The notes: generated by a model not told the origin, from the sequence alone. A DNA stretch of 46,445 bases from Aquificaceae bacterium (GCA_027014155.1 JALWEG010000019.1:1-46445); one strand, 5' to 3'; shown: positions 15,229 to 23,695, counted from the first letter of the stretch. A program made the numbers and translations.

Positions 15229-15978
15229 GTGGCAGGACATAGCCATTGGGCTCAGATAAAGCACAAGAAGGCAAAGATAGATGCACAGAGGGGAAAGCTC
15301 TTCAGTCGGCTTATAAGGGAGATAACCGTTGCCGCACGTTTGGGTGGAGGAAACCCGGAGTTCAATCCGAGGTTGAGGACCGCGATAGAGCAGGCAAAAA
15401 AGGCCAACATGCCCCTTGACACCATAGAAAGAGCCATAAAGAAGGGGACGGGAGAACTTGAAGGGGAGACCTTTGAGGAGGTCATATACGAGGGTTATGC
15501 TCCCGAGGGTGTAGCGGTTATGGTGCTTACCACCACCGATAACAGGAACAGAACCACTTCGGAGATAAGGCACGCCTTTACCAAACACGGAGGGAGCTTA
15601 GGAACGTCCGGTTGCGTATCCTACCTCTTTGATAAGAAGGGATACATAGAGGTCCCGGCCGAAGGTATAACTGAAGAGGAGATATTTGAGAAGGCCATAG
15701 AGGCGGGTGCCGAGGACATACAGACGGGTCAGGAAGTTCACGTGATATACACATCACCGGAGGAGCTTTACGAAGTTAAAGAGAATCTTGAGAAGATGGG
15801 GGTTCCAGTAGAAAAGGCTCAGGTCAGCTGGATACCCAACACGAGTGTCAGTATAGAGGACGTGGACAAGGCCAAAAAGGTGCTAAAGCTGATAGAGGCT
15901 CTTGAAGAGCTGGACGACGTCCAACAGGTTATCGCCAACTTTGATGTCCCAGAAAGCGTCCTAAAGGAGCTATCCTGA
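15229..15978 (+). CDS. yebC: YebC/PmpR (TACO1) family protein
   Basis: A 249-residue protein. Seen: N-terminal signature AGHSHWAQIKHKK, the GNPEFNPRLRTAIEQAK region, YEGYAPEGVAVMV, NRNRTTSEIRHAFTKHGG and the C-terminal LIEALEELDDVQQVIANFD. Members were annotated as transcription regulators; recent work links several to ribosome function during translation of difficult sequences such as proline stretches. GTG 15229 is preceded by AGGAGG at 8 nt. The stop codon abuts the purB start. Confidence 0.95.
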   Translation: MAGHSHWAQIKHKKAKIDAQRGKLFSRLIREITVAARLGGGNPEFNPRLRTAIEQAKKANMPLDTIERAIKKGTGELEGETFEEVIYEGYAPEGVAVMVLTTTDNRNRTTSEIRHAFTKHGGSLGTSGCVSYLFDKKGYIEVPAEGITEEEIFEKAIEAGAEDIQTGQEVHVIYTSPEELYEVKENLEKMGVPVEKAQVSWIPNTSVSIEDVDKAKKVLKLIEALEELDDVQQVIANFDVPESVLKELS

Positions 15979-17280
15979 ATGATAGAGAGATATACGAGGA
16001 AGGCCATAGGCGACGTCTGGTCCGAGCTCAACAAGTTCTGCAAGTGGTGGGAGGTGGAGCTGGCAGTCTGCAAGGCCTGGAACACCTTAGGAAAGATTCC
16101 CGACGACGCGCTTAAGGAAATAGAAGATAAGGTGGTCATAGACGAGGGCACCCTCGGCAGGATAAGGGAGTATGAGAGAACTTACAAACACGACGTTTTG
16201 GCCTTCATATCGGCCGTTTCGGAACAGGTGGGAGAGGCCGGGAGGTATATACATCTGGGACTGACCTCCTCCGACGTTATAGATACGGCTCTCGCTCTCT
16301 TGATGAGGGAGGCCCTGGATATACTCCTTGAAGATGTAAGGCAGGTTCTTGATGTTTTAAAGGATTTGGCCTTTGAGCATAAGAAGACCCTCATGATGGG
16401 TAGAACCCACGGCGTTCATGCGGAACCCATAACCTTGGGTCTTAAGTTCGCCGTTTGGTACGACGAGATGAGGAGGAATTACGAAAGGTTGGAAAGGGCG
16501 AGGGATAGGGTGTCCTACGGGAAGATTTCGGGTGCGGTGGGAACCTACTCCAACATTCCCCCCCAGGTGGAGAGGTTAACCCTTGAAAGCCTCGGTCTAA
16601 AATCCGAACCCGCTTCCACTCAGGTGGTTCACAGAGACAGGCACGCCGAGTTTATGTATGCCATGGCCAGCACCGCCTCTTCCCTTGATAAGTTCGCCAC
16701 CGAGATAAGACACCTTCAAAGGACTGAAGTCTTAGAGGTGCAAGAACCTTTTACCAAAGGCCAGAGAGGCTCCTCCGCCATGCCCCATAAGAAGAATCCG
16801 GTGCATTCGGAAAGGATATGCGGGCTTGCGAGGGTAATAAGGTCTAACCTCATACCGGCTCTGGAAAATATAGTCCTCTGGCACGAGAGAGACATATCCC
16901 ACTCCTCTGTGGAGAGGGTGATACTTCCCGACTCCTCAATAGCCCTTGATTACATACTGAACCTGTTTCTGGAAATCCTGAAGGGTATAGTTGTCAATGA
17001 GAAGAACATGCTCAGGAACATGGAGCTATCCAAGGGGCTGTACTCTTCTTCAAAGGTCTTGGTGGCCTTAACCGAAAAGGGTCTGAGCAGGGACACGGCT
17101 TACGATGTGGTTCAGCGGTGCGCCATGAAGAGCTGGAACTCGGAAATCAGCTTCAAGGAGGCTCTGCTCTCGGACGAGGACGTAAAGAGATACCTGTCCC
17201 CCGCCGAGGTTGAGGAGATTACCGACCCCTGGGGATTCTTAAAAAACATAGACTACGTTTACCAAAAGGTCTTCACTTAA
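15979..17280 (+). CDS. purB: Adenylosuccinate lyase
   Basis: A 433-residue cytoplasmic enzyme that splits SAICAR and adenylosuccinate in purine synthesis. Seen: GLTSSDVIDTALALLMREA, the catalytic-His region TLMMGRTHGVHAEPIT (~138-153) and the flexible signature loop GQRGSSAMPHKKNP (~263-276) with its catalytic Ser. Length is typical. ATG 15979 follows the yebC TGA with no spacer, implying coupling. It overlaps the convergent receiver-like gene by 8 bp. Confidence 0.97.
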   Translation: MIERYTRKAIGDVWSELNKFCKWWEVELAVCKAWNTLGKIPDDALKEIEDKVVIDEGTLGRIREYERTYKHDVLAFISAVSEQVGEAGRYIHLGLTSSDVIDTALALLMREALDILLEDVRQVLDVLKDLAFEHKKTLMMGRTHGVHAEPITLGLKFAVWYDEMRRNYERLERARDRVSYGKISGAVGTYSNIPPQVERLTLESLGLKSEPASTQVVHRDRHAEFMYAMASTASSLDKFATEIRHLQRTEVLEVQEPFTKGQRGSSAMPHKKNPVHSERICGLARVIRSNLIPALENIVLWHERDISHSSVERVILPDSSIALDYILNLFLEILKGIVVNEKNMLRNMELSKGLYSSSKVLVALTEKGLSRDTAYDVVQRCAMKSWNSEISFKEALLSDEDVKRYLSPAEVEEITDPWGFLKNIDYVYQKVFT

Positions 17281-18832
17281 TCAACTCTTCCAATTTCTGC
17301 TTCAGTATCCTGCTGGTTTCCTCTCTTACTATCTTGGCTATGTCTATCTTTGATACAGCCTCAGCGACCGCCTTTTGGACGACCTCCTCAACCTTTTGGG
17401 ATATCTCCGCCTTTATGTTTAAGCCGTCCAGCTTTTCTGCAACCGCCCTTTTGATAATCTCCTCCACGTTGGGCAGAGCCTCTGCGGAAACGCCGGCGGG
17501 CGGAGATGGCACCTCTTTCTCAGCCTCTTTTTGAGTTTGGGATGGCTCGGTGGCCACCTCTTTGGCCAATTCGTCTATGGCAGGTATCTCTATCTCCTCT
17601 TCTATTATTTCCTCTTCGGCCGGCTCCTCAACCTCAATAGAGGGCGGCTCCCCTATATCCTTTTCCAACTCCTCAACTATCTTGTCAAGGTTTTCTAAGG
17701 CGGGTACCTCCTGCTCTTCTACAGCTTGAGCCGCAGGTTCGGCTTGGGGTTCAGAGGGGGGTTCTGCGGGAGTTTCCACGGACGGAGCTTCAACGCTCAC
17801 CTGCGCCTGAGACATCAGCTCTTTTACAGCTTCCTCTATAGCCTCCGCTCCAGCGTCTCTTGAGAGGCTCTTTTTCAGGGACAGAGGTATGTTGTCCACC
17901 TCTATGGGGAAGAGGTCATCTACCAAAATCAGGAAGGGCTTTACGGAAAACTTGGGGTTCTCCGAAAGCTCCGTAAGCCCCCTCTCGGCTATGACACCGG
18001 ATATGGCGTCGTATATTATTAAGGCGCTGTCTTCTCCCGACTCCATAGCTTGACGCACGTTCTTAACGGCCACTATATCGTATTCGCTTCCCAGCTTTGT
18101 CTTTATGGAATCTATCAGGGTGGCATCAAAGGATACGAGGGTTATCTTCCTCTTGCCGCTATCCGCGACCACCGGAGCCTCTTCCACCGGTGGCGGTTCG
18201 GGAACGGGTTGGGGAGCAGGTTCGGGAGCGGTCTCCTCTTGACCTTGAGGGGATTCAAGCTCCTGTGCCAACTCCTCAAGTTTTTGTAGAGCGTCCTCAA
18301 CACTCTCTTGCTCTTGGGGTTTCTCCTGCGGCTGAGCTTCTTCAGTTTCCTCCGCCTGTATCTGAGGCATGGCGGAAAGCTCTAAAAGAGATTCGTCCAG
18401 CGGCGGAAGCTCTTGGGTCTTCTCTTCCTCCGTCCTTTGCTCCTGCAGCTCTGGCTGTACCTGAGGCTGAGGTTGTGTATCCTCTTGAATGAATTCTTCC
18501 GAAGATAGAGCTATCTCCTTTATCTTCTGAGGGGACTCCTCCCTTTGCACCAGCACCTTCTTCTCGGGCAAGAGGTTATCCCTGTTAACCGGGAACAGCT
18601 CATCGTAGAGAATAACGTATCTTGAGTCGGAAAACTTCTTCTGATAGATATTGTTTATGTCCTCTTCGGATATGGCTCCGGATATGGCATCGTAAATCAC
18701 CACATCAACGTGGGTAGGCGCTATCTTAAGAGCCTCCTCACTGTTCTTTACGACTATAACCTCTTCCTTTGAGAAGGCATTTTTCAGCTCTTCTCCCAAC
18801 TTTTTATCAAAGGATATAATCAGTATTTTCAT
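17273..18832 (-). CDS. Tandem pseudo-receiver protein with acidic Pro/Gln-rich linkers and helical tail
   Basis: A 519-residue protein. Two receiver-like domains (~1-110 and ~228-345) share the elements MKILIISFD/KITLVSFD, [VI]IYDAISG and L[YV]D[ED]LFP followed by KK, so they are an internal duplication. The Asp in YDAISG sits at the usual phosphorylation position, but the loop after it is atypical. The linkers (~115-225, ~350-450) are very rich in E, P and Q. The C-terminal ~65 residues (EEIIKRAVAEKLDGL through KQKLEELIK) are helical, like the multimerising tails of PopZ and of some receiver-type polarity proteins; that comparison is inference. A GGGGG run lies about 7 nt before the ATG. Likely cytoplasmic scaffold or signalling role; specific function unknown. 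Confidence 0.8.
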   Translation of the reverse strand: MKILIISFDKKLGEELKNAFSKEEVIVVKNSEEALKIAPTHVDVVIYDAISGAISEEDINNIYQKKFSDSRYVILYDELFPVNRDNLLPEKKVLVQREESPQKIKEIALSSEEFIQEDTQPQPQVQPELQEQRTEEEKTQELPPLDESLLELSAMPQIQAEETEEAQPQEKPQEQESVEDALQKLEELAQELESPQGQEETAPEPAPQPVPEPPPVEEAPVVADSGKRKITLVSFDATLIDSIKTKLGSEYDIVAVKNVRQAMESGEDSALIIYDAISGVIAERGLTELSENPKFSVKPFLILVDDLFPIEVDNIPLSLKKSLSRDAGAEAIEEAVKELMSQAQVSVEAPSVETPAEPPSEPQAEPAAQAVEEQEVPALENLDKIVEELEKDIGEPPSIEVEEPAEEEIIEEEIEIPAIDELAKEVATEPSQTQKEAEKEVPSPPAGVSAEALPNVEEIIKRAVAEKLDGLNIKAEISQKVEEVVQKAVAEAVSKIDIAKIVREETSRILKQKLEELIK

Positions 18833-18853
18833 CTCTATCCCCCTATAATCATT

Positions 18854-19447
18854 TTACTTACTCTCTTTTAAAATGCTGTCAATAACTTTTCTCATCTCCT
18901 TGGCACTCTCTTCCGGGATTATCTTCATGGTGGCGAGGGTGAGCCTGAGAGCCTTTAGTTTGTCCATAAACCTCTCGTCCACGGCAAGTTTAGATTTTGC
19001 CGGAGTCGGTTTGGTCTCTGCGGCTACGTAGAGCATGAGGGATATGAACAGAAACACCGATGCCAAGAGCATTCCCGCATAGACGGGCTTGGAAGCCAGA
19101 AACATCACGTAATCGGTTGGGGTAGGCTTCTTGTAGTAGATTGTGGCCTCCGACTCACCTACGGAAACCCTCACGCTTGAGTAAAAGGTGCTATCAAAGG
19201 GAAGGTTCATGTTGGACGATATGAACCTCTGTCCATCTTTCGTCTTTAAGGCTATAAGGGAGTAGTCCGGGTCGGGCAAGTTTACGAAGTTTCTCCCCTC
19301 TGCGGCGTTTACCATGAAGGTGGCAACGTTCCTTAGAACACTCTTGTGCATCTGAGATGAATACTCCCAGAAGGAAAATATAAAGGTGGCGCCGAAAACT
19401 AACAAAATCACTGCTCCCGCCAGAAATACCAATAATCTCTTCATCAA
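18854..19447 (-). CDS. Membrane protein with periplasmic domain, unknown
   Basis: A 197-residue protein. TM1 (~5-27, VFLAGAVILLVFGATFIFSF), a ~85-residue extracytoplasmic part (SSQMHKSVLRNVATFMVNAA...), TM2 (~118-140, AGMLLASVFLFISLMLYVAA) and a cytoplasmic tail with a helix of KALRLTLATMKIIPEESAKE. The layout resembles a small sensor, but no kinase or HAMP sequence is seen. AGGAGGGG precedes the start. It overlaps the pmbA stop by 4 bp and lies 21 bp before the tandem receiver gene, so the two are probably co-expressed and may work together. Confidence 0.75.
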   Translation of the reverse strand: MMKRLLVFLAGAVILLVFGATFIFSFWEYSSQMHKSVLRNVATFMVNAAEGRNFVNLPDPDYSLIALKTKDGQRFISSNMNLPFDSTFYSSVRVSVGESEATIYYKKPTPTDYVMFLASKPVYAGMLLASVFLFISLMLYVAAETKPTPAKSKLAVDERFMDKLKALRLTLATMKIIPEESAKEMRKVIDSILKESK

Positions 19448-20766
19448 GCCCCTCCTACGGTTAGGTTATGGACGAGGACGGAAGGGGAACCCACGTTTGC
19501 AAAAAACTTCAAGTCTTCCCCTACTGCCTCTATATCGTCCCATAACTTTAATATATTACCCGCAATCGTCACTCCCCTTAAGGTTTTGTAAGGTTTACCT
19601 CCCCTGTAGAGAACCCCGGAGGCCCCGAGGGAAAACTCACCCGATATGGGGTCAACGGTGTGAAGTCCCATCAGGTCTATGACCAAGAACACCTCCCCAA
19701 GGGACAGCATATCCTCAAGGGACTTATCACCCTTTTCTAAGTAAAGGTTCGTTATACCCGACGTGGGTTGAGTTCTGAAATCACCCCGGCTTGAGTTGCC
19801 GGTAGGCTTGAGTCCCAGCTTGGTGGCCGTGTATAGGCTGTGCAGAAAGCCTTTAAAGACGCCCTCGCTTATCACCTCCTTTCTGCCTGTGGGCACACCC
19901 TCGGCATCGTAGGGGTAGGTGGAAAACCCCCCTTGAAGGGTTCCGTCGTCAACCACCGTCAGCAGCTTTGAGCCCACCGAATCTCCCTCTTTTCCCTTGA
20001 GCAAGGTTTTACCCTTTATAAGGGAGTCTCCCAAGAACATAGGGGAGAAGGCCTCCAGCAGCATGGCCGCACTCTCTCTGAAAAGGATAACGGGAAGGCT
20101 TTTAGTATCAAAGCTTGATGGGTTCAATAGGGAGGTTGCCTTAAAGACCACGTCCCGGGCTATATCCTCCACGTCAATATCAGCCAACCTCCTGGCGCCC
20201 CTGTATTCCCAGGATATGCTCGCATCTGAGCCCTCTTTGGCGAGAGCGGAAATCATGGTAACATAGCTGCTACCGGAGTAGCCCAGGTCAAGCCCGTAGG
20301 AGTTCTTAAGGTGCACCTCAAACACCCTCTCGCTCAGAGAGGACTTTCTTACCCCCTTTATTCTCCCGTCCAACCGCTTAGCACTCTTCTCAAGGCTGAT
20401 GGGAATCTCTATCTTTTCCTCTATAGGCCTGCTTACACCTTCCCGGTCAAAGATGGACTCGGCACCGGCGGGCTGCGGCCGTTCCAGAAAGCAGAAACCT
20501 TCGTCCGGGGGTTGAAGCTCGCATATCTCCGTAGCCCTCTTGAGGCACTCCTTTATATCTCCCTCACCCAAGTTGGTGGTGTATGCAAAACCCAGCTTTT
20601 TATCCTTCAGAACCCTTATGCCCACTCCCACCTCTTCAGAGGCGGAGAGGTTTTCCAACTTTTCGTCCTGAACCTCTATCTTATTCTTCTTAACCTCGGT
20701 GAGGAAAATCTCATACTCGTATCCCGGCTTTATGTTCTCCTTTACTACCTTCTCTATCTTTTCCAT
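19444..20766 (-). CDS. pmbA: TldE/PmbA-family metalloprotease-like protein
   Basis: A 440-residue cytoplasmic protein of the TldD/TldE family; TldD/TldE heterodimers process peptides and antitoxins. Seen: EEVGVGIRVLKDKKLGFAYT, PVILFRESAAMLLEAFSP, and the C-terminal LMGLHTVDPISGEFSLGASG and GVTIAGNILKLWDDIEAVG. The zinc HExxxH of TldD is absent, which places it in the TldE (PmbA) branch; no tldD is in view. The ATG lacks a clear Shine-Dalgarno; TAAAAT (20780-20775), inside the end of dnaC, lies 8 nt upstream and could give a separate leaderless transcript. Confidence 0.92.
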   Translation of the reverse strand: MEKIEKVVKENIKPGYEYEIFLTEVKKNKIEVQDEKLENLSASEEVGVGIRVLKDKKLGFAYTTNLGEGDIKECLKRATEICELQPPDEGFCFLERPQPAGAESIFDREGVSRPIEEKIEIPISLEKSAKRLDGRIKGVRKSSLSERVFEVHLKNSYGLDLGYSGSSYVTMISALAKEGSDASISWEYRGARRLADIDVEDIARDVVFKATSLLNPSSFDTKSLPVILFRESAAMLLEAFSPMFLGDSLIKGKTLLKGKEGDSVGSKLLTVVDDGTLQGGFSTYPYDAEGVPTGRKEVISEGVFKGFLHSLYTATKLGLKPTGNSSRGDFRTQPTSGITNLYLEKGDKSLEDMLSLGEVFLVIDLMGLHTVDPISGEFSLGASGVLYRGGKPYKTLRGVTIAGNILKLWDDIEAVGEDLKFFANVGSPSVLVHNLTVGGA

Positions 20767-20769
20767 ACT

Positions 20770-21462
20770 TCAAGATTTTACAAGAATCCTTCTGTCCTCA
20801 CCCTTGATTAGGATTACCTTGGTCATCTCGTATATTCTGGATACCACGTTGGCTCCCAGCCTGTCCTCAAGCAGGAACTTGGGAGTGCCGCTATCATTTT
20901 CCCCCTTTAACTCCCTGAGGCGGTAATTGGAAGTTATGATGGTACTCTTTAGATTGTTGTATCTGTAAGATATTATGTAGCTCAGGATTTCCCTCTGCCA
21001 ATCGGAAAGCCTCTCACTTCCCAGGTCGTCTAAAACTATGAGCTTTGCACCCAGTATGGACTTCAGGAGCTTCATGTCCCTCTTCTCATCTATCAGCATC
21101 TTCATAGTGTAGAGCAGGTCCTTAGTGTCAAAAAATATTCCCCTGACCCGTTTCTTTCTGAAGATTTCCTTAAGGACCCCTACCGCTATGTGGGTTTTAC
21201 CTATACCGGGCTCACCGATTAGTGTGAGACCTTTGCCCTCGGACGGCTTGAAGGTCTCCACGAAGCTTCTGGATTCGGTTATGGCTCTGTGCTGGGAAGG
21301 CGTTTGGGGTTCGTAATTCTCAAGCTCCGCGTGCCAGAATCTTCTGGGAATCCTTAAAACCCTGTTCTCGTCTATGGACTCAAACCTGCAAGGGCAGAAC
21401 TCTACCGTTCCGTCTTCCTTCTTGAGGAAACCGGTTCCCTTACACCTCTCGCACCGATACAT
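20770..21462 (-). CDS. dnaC: DnaC-type replicative helicase loader
   Basis: A 230-residue AAA+ ATPase that delivers DnaB to DNA. Seen: an N-terminal Cys cluster (CERCKGTGF ... FCPCRF, Cys at 4, 7, 23 and 25) that could bind Zn, Walker A GEPGIGKTH (~82-90), Walker B KLIVLDDLG (~144-152), sensor I IITSNY (~175-180) and a C-terminal arginine-finger region LEDRLGANVVSRI. Aquifex has a well-studied DnaC of the same design; transposase-associated IstB proteins are related, but no transposase is nearby. The start overlaps the pgsA 3' end by 23 bp. Confidence 0.9.
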   Translation of the reverse strand: MYRCERCKGTGFLKKEDGTVEFCPCRFESIDENRVLRIPRRFWHAELENYEPQTPSQHRAITESRSFVETFKPSEGKGLTLIGEPGIGKTHIAVGVLKEIFRKKRVRGIFFDTKDLLYTMKMLIDEKRDMKLLKSILGAKLIVLDDLGSERLSDWQREILSYIISYRYNNLKSTIITSNYRLRELKGENDSGTPKFLLEDRLGANVVSRIYEMTKVILIKGEDRRILVKS

Positions 21463-21943
21463 TCATATACCTTTTAATGTAATCATAGGCGGACAGGTAA
21501 GCGAAAACAACCGAGAGCCACAGGATAAAGGAGGACAGGGGCAGTCCCATCAGCAGGCCTATTATGGCTAAGAACTCAAGGAAGGTTTTAATCTTGCCCA
21601 TATTGGAAGCCTCTATTATCAGACCCTTCTGGACCGCTAAGCTTCTGAAGAAGGATATGCTTAACTCTCTGAAGAGTATCAATATCACCACCCCTGAACC
21701 TACAAAACCCTTCTCCAGCAGAGCTATGAGAATGGAAAGGACGAAGACCTTATCTACGTAAGGGTCAAGGAGCTTTCCCAGATCGCTGCCCTTGTTCTCC
21801 TTCCTCGCAAAGTTTCCGTCAAACCAGTCGCTGATGGCCCCCAGAACTATCAGGGGCAAGGCTAAAGCGTAAAGCTCCAGTTTTATCAAAATTACTATCG
21901 GTAGGGTTAGCAGCAGTCTGAAAGCCGTTATAAGGTTAGCCAT
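21440..21943 (-). CDS. pgsA: CDP-diacylglycerol--glycerol-3-phosphate 3-phosphatidyltransferase
   Basis: A 167-residue inner-membrane enzyme making phosphatidylglycerol phosphate. Seen: four or more hydrophobic helices and the CDP-alcohol phosphotransferase motif D-x2-DG-x2-AR-x8-G-x3-D-x3-D in ISDWFDGNFAR and GKLLDPYVDK. MANLITAFR is the typical PgsA start, so ATG 21943 is chosen over TTG 21952; TATTAT (21957-21952) ends 8 nt upstream and no Shine-Dalgarno is present. It is divergent from the chaN-like gene. A second CDP-alcohol phosphotransferase lies at 23692-24285. Confidence 0.9.
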   Translation of the reverse strand: MANLITAFRLLLTLPIVILIKLELYALALPLIVLGAISDWFDGNFARKENKGSDLGKLLDPYVDKVFVLSILIALLEKGFVGSGVVILILFRELSISFFRSLAVQKGLIIEASNMGKIKTFLEFLAIIGLLMGLPLSSFILWLSVVFAYLSAYDYIKRYMNVSVREV

Positions 21944-21951
21944 GTCAAGCA

Positions 21952-21957
21952 ATAATA
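21952..21957 (-). promoter_or_regulatory. Putative -10 box of pgsA, leaderless type
   Basis: TATTAT on the minus strand ends 8 nt before the pgsA ATG (21943); no Shine-Dalgarno intervenes. Confidence 0.5.
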
Positions 21958-21992
21958 AAGCCCCAGAATAAACGCAAGTATTATCTTAGCTT

Positions 21993-22036
21993 CCCGCTCC
22001 GCGGTATGCAACCTAAGGGAATTCCCGGCGAGCGGG
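21993..22036. promoter_or_regulatory. Nested inverted repeats in the pgsA/chaN divergent gap
   Basis: CCCGCTC (21993-21999) pairs with GAGCGGG (22030-22036). Inside lie the palindromes CCGCGG (21999-22004) and GGGAATTCCC (22017-22026). The right arm abuts the chaN -10 box (22038-22043), so a protein bound here would control chaN, or an RNA here would fold strongly. Confidence 0.45.
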
Positions 22037-22037
22037 T

Positions 22038-22043
22038 TAAAAT
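22038..22043 (+). promoter_or_regulatory. Putative -10 box of the chaN-like gene, leaderless type
   Basis: TAAAAT ends 8 nt before ATG 22052, with no Shine-Dalgarno. Confidence 0.5.
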
Positions 22044-22051
22044 TAGAGTCC

Positions 22052-22861
22052 ATGCTCCTCGTGGTGCTTCTCTTGGTCGGCTTCTGTTTCGCCTCCGGGG
22101 AGAGGTTCTTTGTGGAGGCTCCCTTTGAGAGGGTTTTGGAGAAGGCGAAAGCCTCAAGGGTTATATATCTGGGTGAGAGCCACACCAGTGAAAGGGACCA
22201 CAGAATCCAGCTTAAGGTTCTAAGATGGTTGAGAGAGCAAGGGATAGATTTTGTGATACTTATGGAGGCCTTCCAGATACCCTTTCAGGAGTACCTTGAT
22301 GACTACCTTGAGGGCCACATAGACGAGGGGGAGATGATAAGGCTCACCGAATATAAAAGGCGCTGGCGTTTTGATACCAAACTTTACGCACCTATCTGGC
22401 GCTTTTCCAGAGAGGAAGGGATTCCCCTTTACGCTCTGAACGTTCCATCAGAGCTGGTGAGGGAGGTCAGGAAGAAGAGGCTCGCTCAGACAAAGAGCCA
22501 CTACATACCTCCGAAGGAGGTCTATCCGCCTAAGGAGTACGAAGACTTCCTTATGGATACGCTGGGAGAGCACAAGAAGAAGATAAACAGGGAGAGATTC
22601 CTGCGAATTCAAAGCCTGTGGGACAACGGTATGGCTTATAGGATTCTCAAGGTGATGGTGGCGAATCCCGACAAGAGGTTGGTGGTTATAGTGGGCAAGG
22701 GCCACCTTTACAAGGGATACGGGATACCCTACGTTCTGTCCAGATGGGTTAAGGTCAGCCAGAGCGTTCTCTACCCCACGCGAGAGGGCTTTTACCTCCT
22801 GTTCTCAATAGAGCGTTCAAGGGATAGCTCGTCCGATAGCTCTATCAGGGAGCCGAACTGA
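22052..22861 (+). CDS. ChaN-family (DUF399, Tiki-like) exported protein
   Basis: A 269-residue protein with a signal peptide (MLLVVLLLVGFCFASG; the Cys at 12 is not a clear lipobox). Seen: YLGESHTSERDHRIQLKVLR (~46-65), FVILMEAFQ, ALNVPSEL and VVIVGKGHLYKGYGIPY, which carry the conserved Glu/His residues of the ChaN/Tiki fold. Campylobacter ChaN binds haem and is iron-regulated; a haem or iron role here is inference, though a neighbouring haem-rich metabolism fits. The Ser-rich C-terminal tail is encoded antisense to the end of recR (70-bp overlap), suggesting the original stop was lost. Confidence 0.85.
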   Translation: MLLVVLLLVGFCFASGERFFVEAPFERVLEKAKASRVIYLGESHTSERDHRIQLKVLRWLREQGIDFVILMEAFQIPFQEYLDDYLEGHIDEGEMIRLTEYKRRWRFDTKLYAPIWRFSREEGIPLYALNVPSELVREVRKKRLAQTKSHYIPPKEVYPPKEYEDFLMDTLGEHKKKINRERFLRIQSLWDNGMAYRILKVMVANPDKRLVVIVGKGHLYKGYGIPYVLSRWVKVSQSVLYPTREGFYLLFSIERSRDSSSDSSIREPN

Positions 22862-23400
22862 AGTCCCAGGGATACCCTCGTGGCCTTTACACCGGGAAAC
22901 CTGGAGCTTATCAGCTTTATCAGGTAAGAGGCTGTAGCTTCCCCTTCAACGTTGGGATTGGTGGCGATTATAACCTCCTTGACCCGGTTCTCCTGTATCC
23001 TTTCCAGGAGCTTGTCTACGGTCAGGTCTTGGGGCGATACGCCTTCAAGGGGAGCTATCCTCCCACCCAAGACGTGATACACCCCGGTGTATCTTTCCAA
23101 CCTCTCAATGGTATACGCGTCCTGAGACTCCTCCACCACGCAGATAAATCTCTTGCTCCTCTTGGGATTAGAGCACACGGGGCAGGGGTCTGTCTCGCTC
23201 AAGAGGTAGCACTCACCGCAGGGCCTTAGTTTCTGAACCGCAACCAAGAGCCTGTTTACCACTTCCTCCCTCTCCTGAGGGGAGAGCTTCAGGAGGTTGT
23301 ATATGAACCTGCTTGCTCCCCTCTCTCCGTAGGAGGGTATCCTGATAACGCCGTCTATGGCCTCTCTCAGGGATTGGGGAAATATATCATCAAAGGCCAA
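22792..23400 (-). CDS. recR: Recombination mediator RecR
   Basis: A 202-residue protein that helps RecFO load RecA at gaps. Seen: N-terminal helix-hairpin-helix (SLREAIDGVIRIPSYGERGA), a four-Cys zinc motif (CGECYLLSETDPCPVC, ~57-72), the Toprim domain (ICVVEESQDAYTIER, IIATNPNVEGEATASYL) and a C-terminal hydrophobic segment GLQFGSLIELSDELSL. Length is normal. It overlaps ebfC by 11 bp; the ebfC-recR pair is common and usually follows dnaX, which is absent here. It converges on the chaN-like gene with a long overlap. Confidence 0.95.
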   Translation of the reverse strand: MAFDDIFPQSLREAIDGVIRIPSYGERGASRFIYNLLKLSPQEREEVVNRLLVAVQKLRPCGECYLLSETDPCPVCSNPKRSKRFICVVEESQDAYTIERLERYTGVYHVLGGRIAPLEGVSPQDLTVDKLLERIQENRVKEVIIATNPNVEGEATASYLIKLISSRFPGVKATRVSLGLQFGSLIELSDELSLERSIENRR

Positions 23401-23695
23401 GGCCTAAGCCTCCCAGCAGTCCGCCGAACTTTCTATTGAACTCCTCCTTGGCTATATCCCTTGATATGTCTTGGGCCTCGTTTATCAGGTCCATGAGTAC
23501 GGGCTTTAGCCTGTCCCAATCTTTGAGGAGCTCGGGGTCTTTTACCTCTATGTCTATAACCTCCCCCAGTCCGTTAAATACCACCTCAACACCTTCCCTC
23601 TCAATTATCTCCTTCCGGAGTCTCAGCTCCCTCTTTATGTCCTCAACCGCAGACTGGAGGCCCTTAAGCTGCTTGACCATGTCGTAGATGTTCAC
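23390..23695 (-). CDS. ebfC: YbaB/EbfC family nucleoid-associated protein
   Basis: A 101-residue DNA-binding dimer. Seen: N-terminal amphipathic helix (MVKQLKGLQSAVEDIKREL), the three-strand core (EGVEVVFNGLGEVIDIEVKD) and a C-terminal helix (LMDLINEAQDISRDIAKEE) ending in a Gly/Leu-rich tail GGLLGGLGLGL. It overlaps recR by 11 bp and the upstream CDP-alcohol phosphotransferase by 4 bp (ATGA type), so the three genes form one operon. Confidence 0.92.
   Translation of the reverse strand: MNIYDMVKQLKGLQSAVEDIKRELRLRKEIIEREGVEVVFNGLGEVIDIEVKDPELLKDWDRLKPVLMDLINEAQDISRDIAKEEFNRKFGGLLGGLGLGL

Noticed and set aside
20770-21462. IstB-like ATPase of an insertion sequence
   Set aside because: There is no adjacent transposase or terminal inverted repeats; the N-terminal Cys cluster and chromosomal setting fit the Aquificales DnaC loader.
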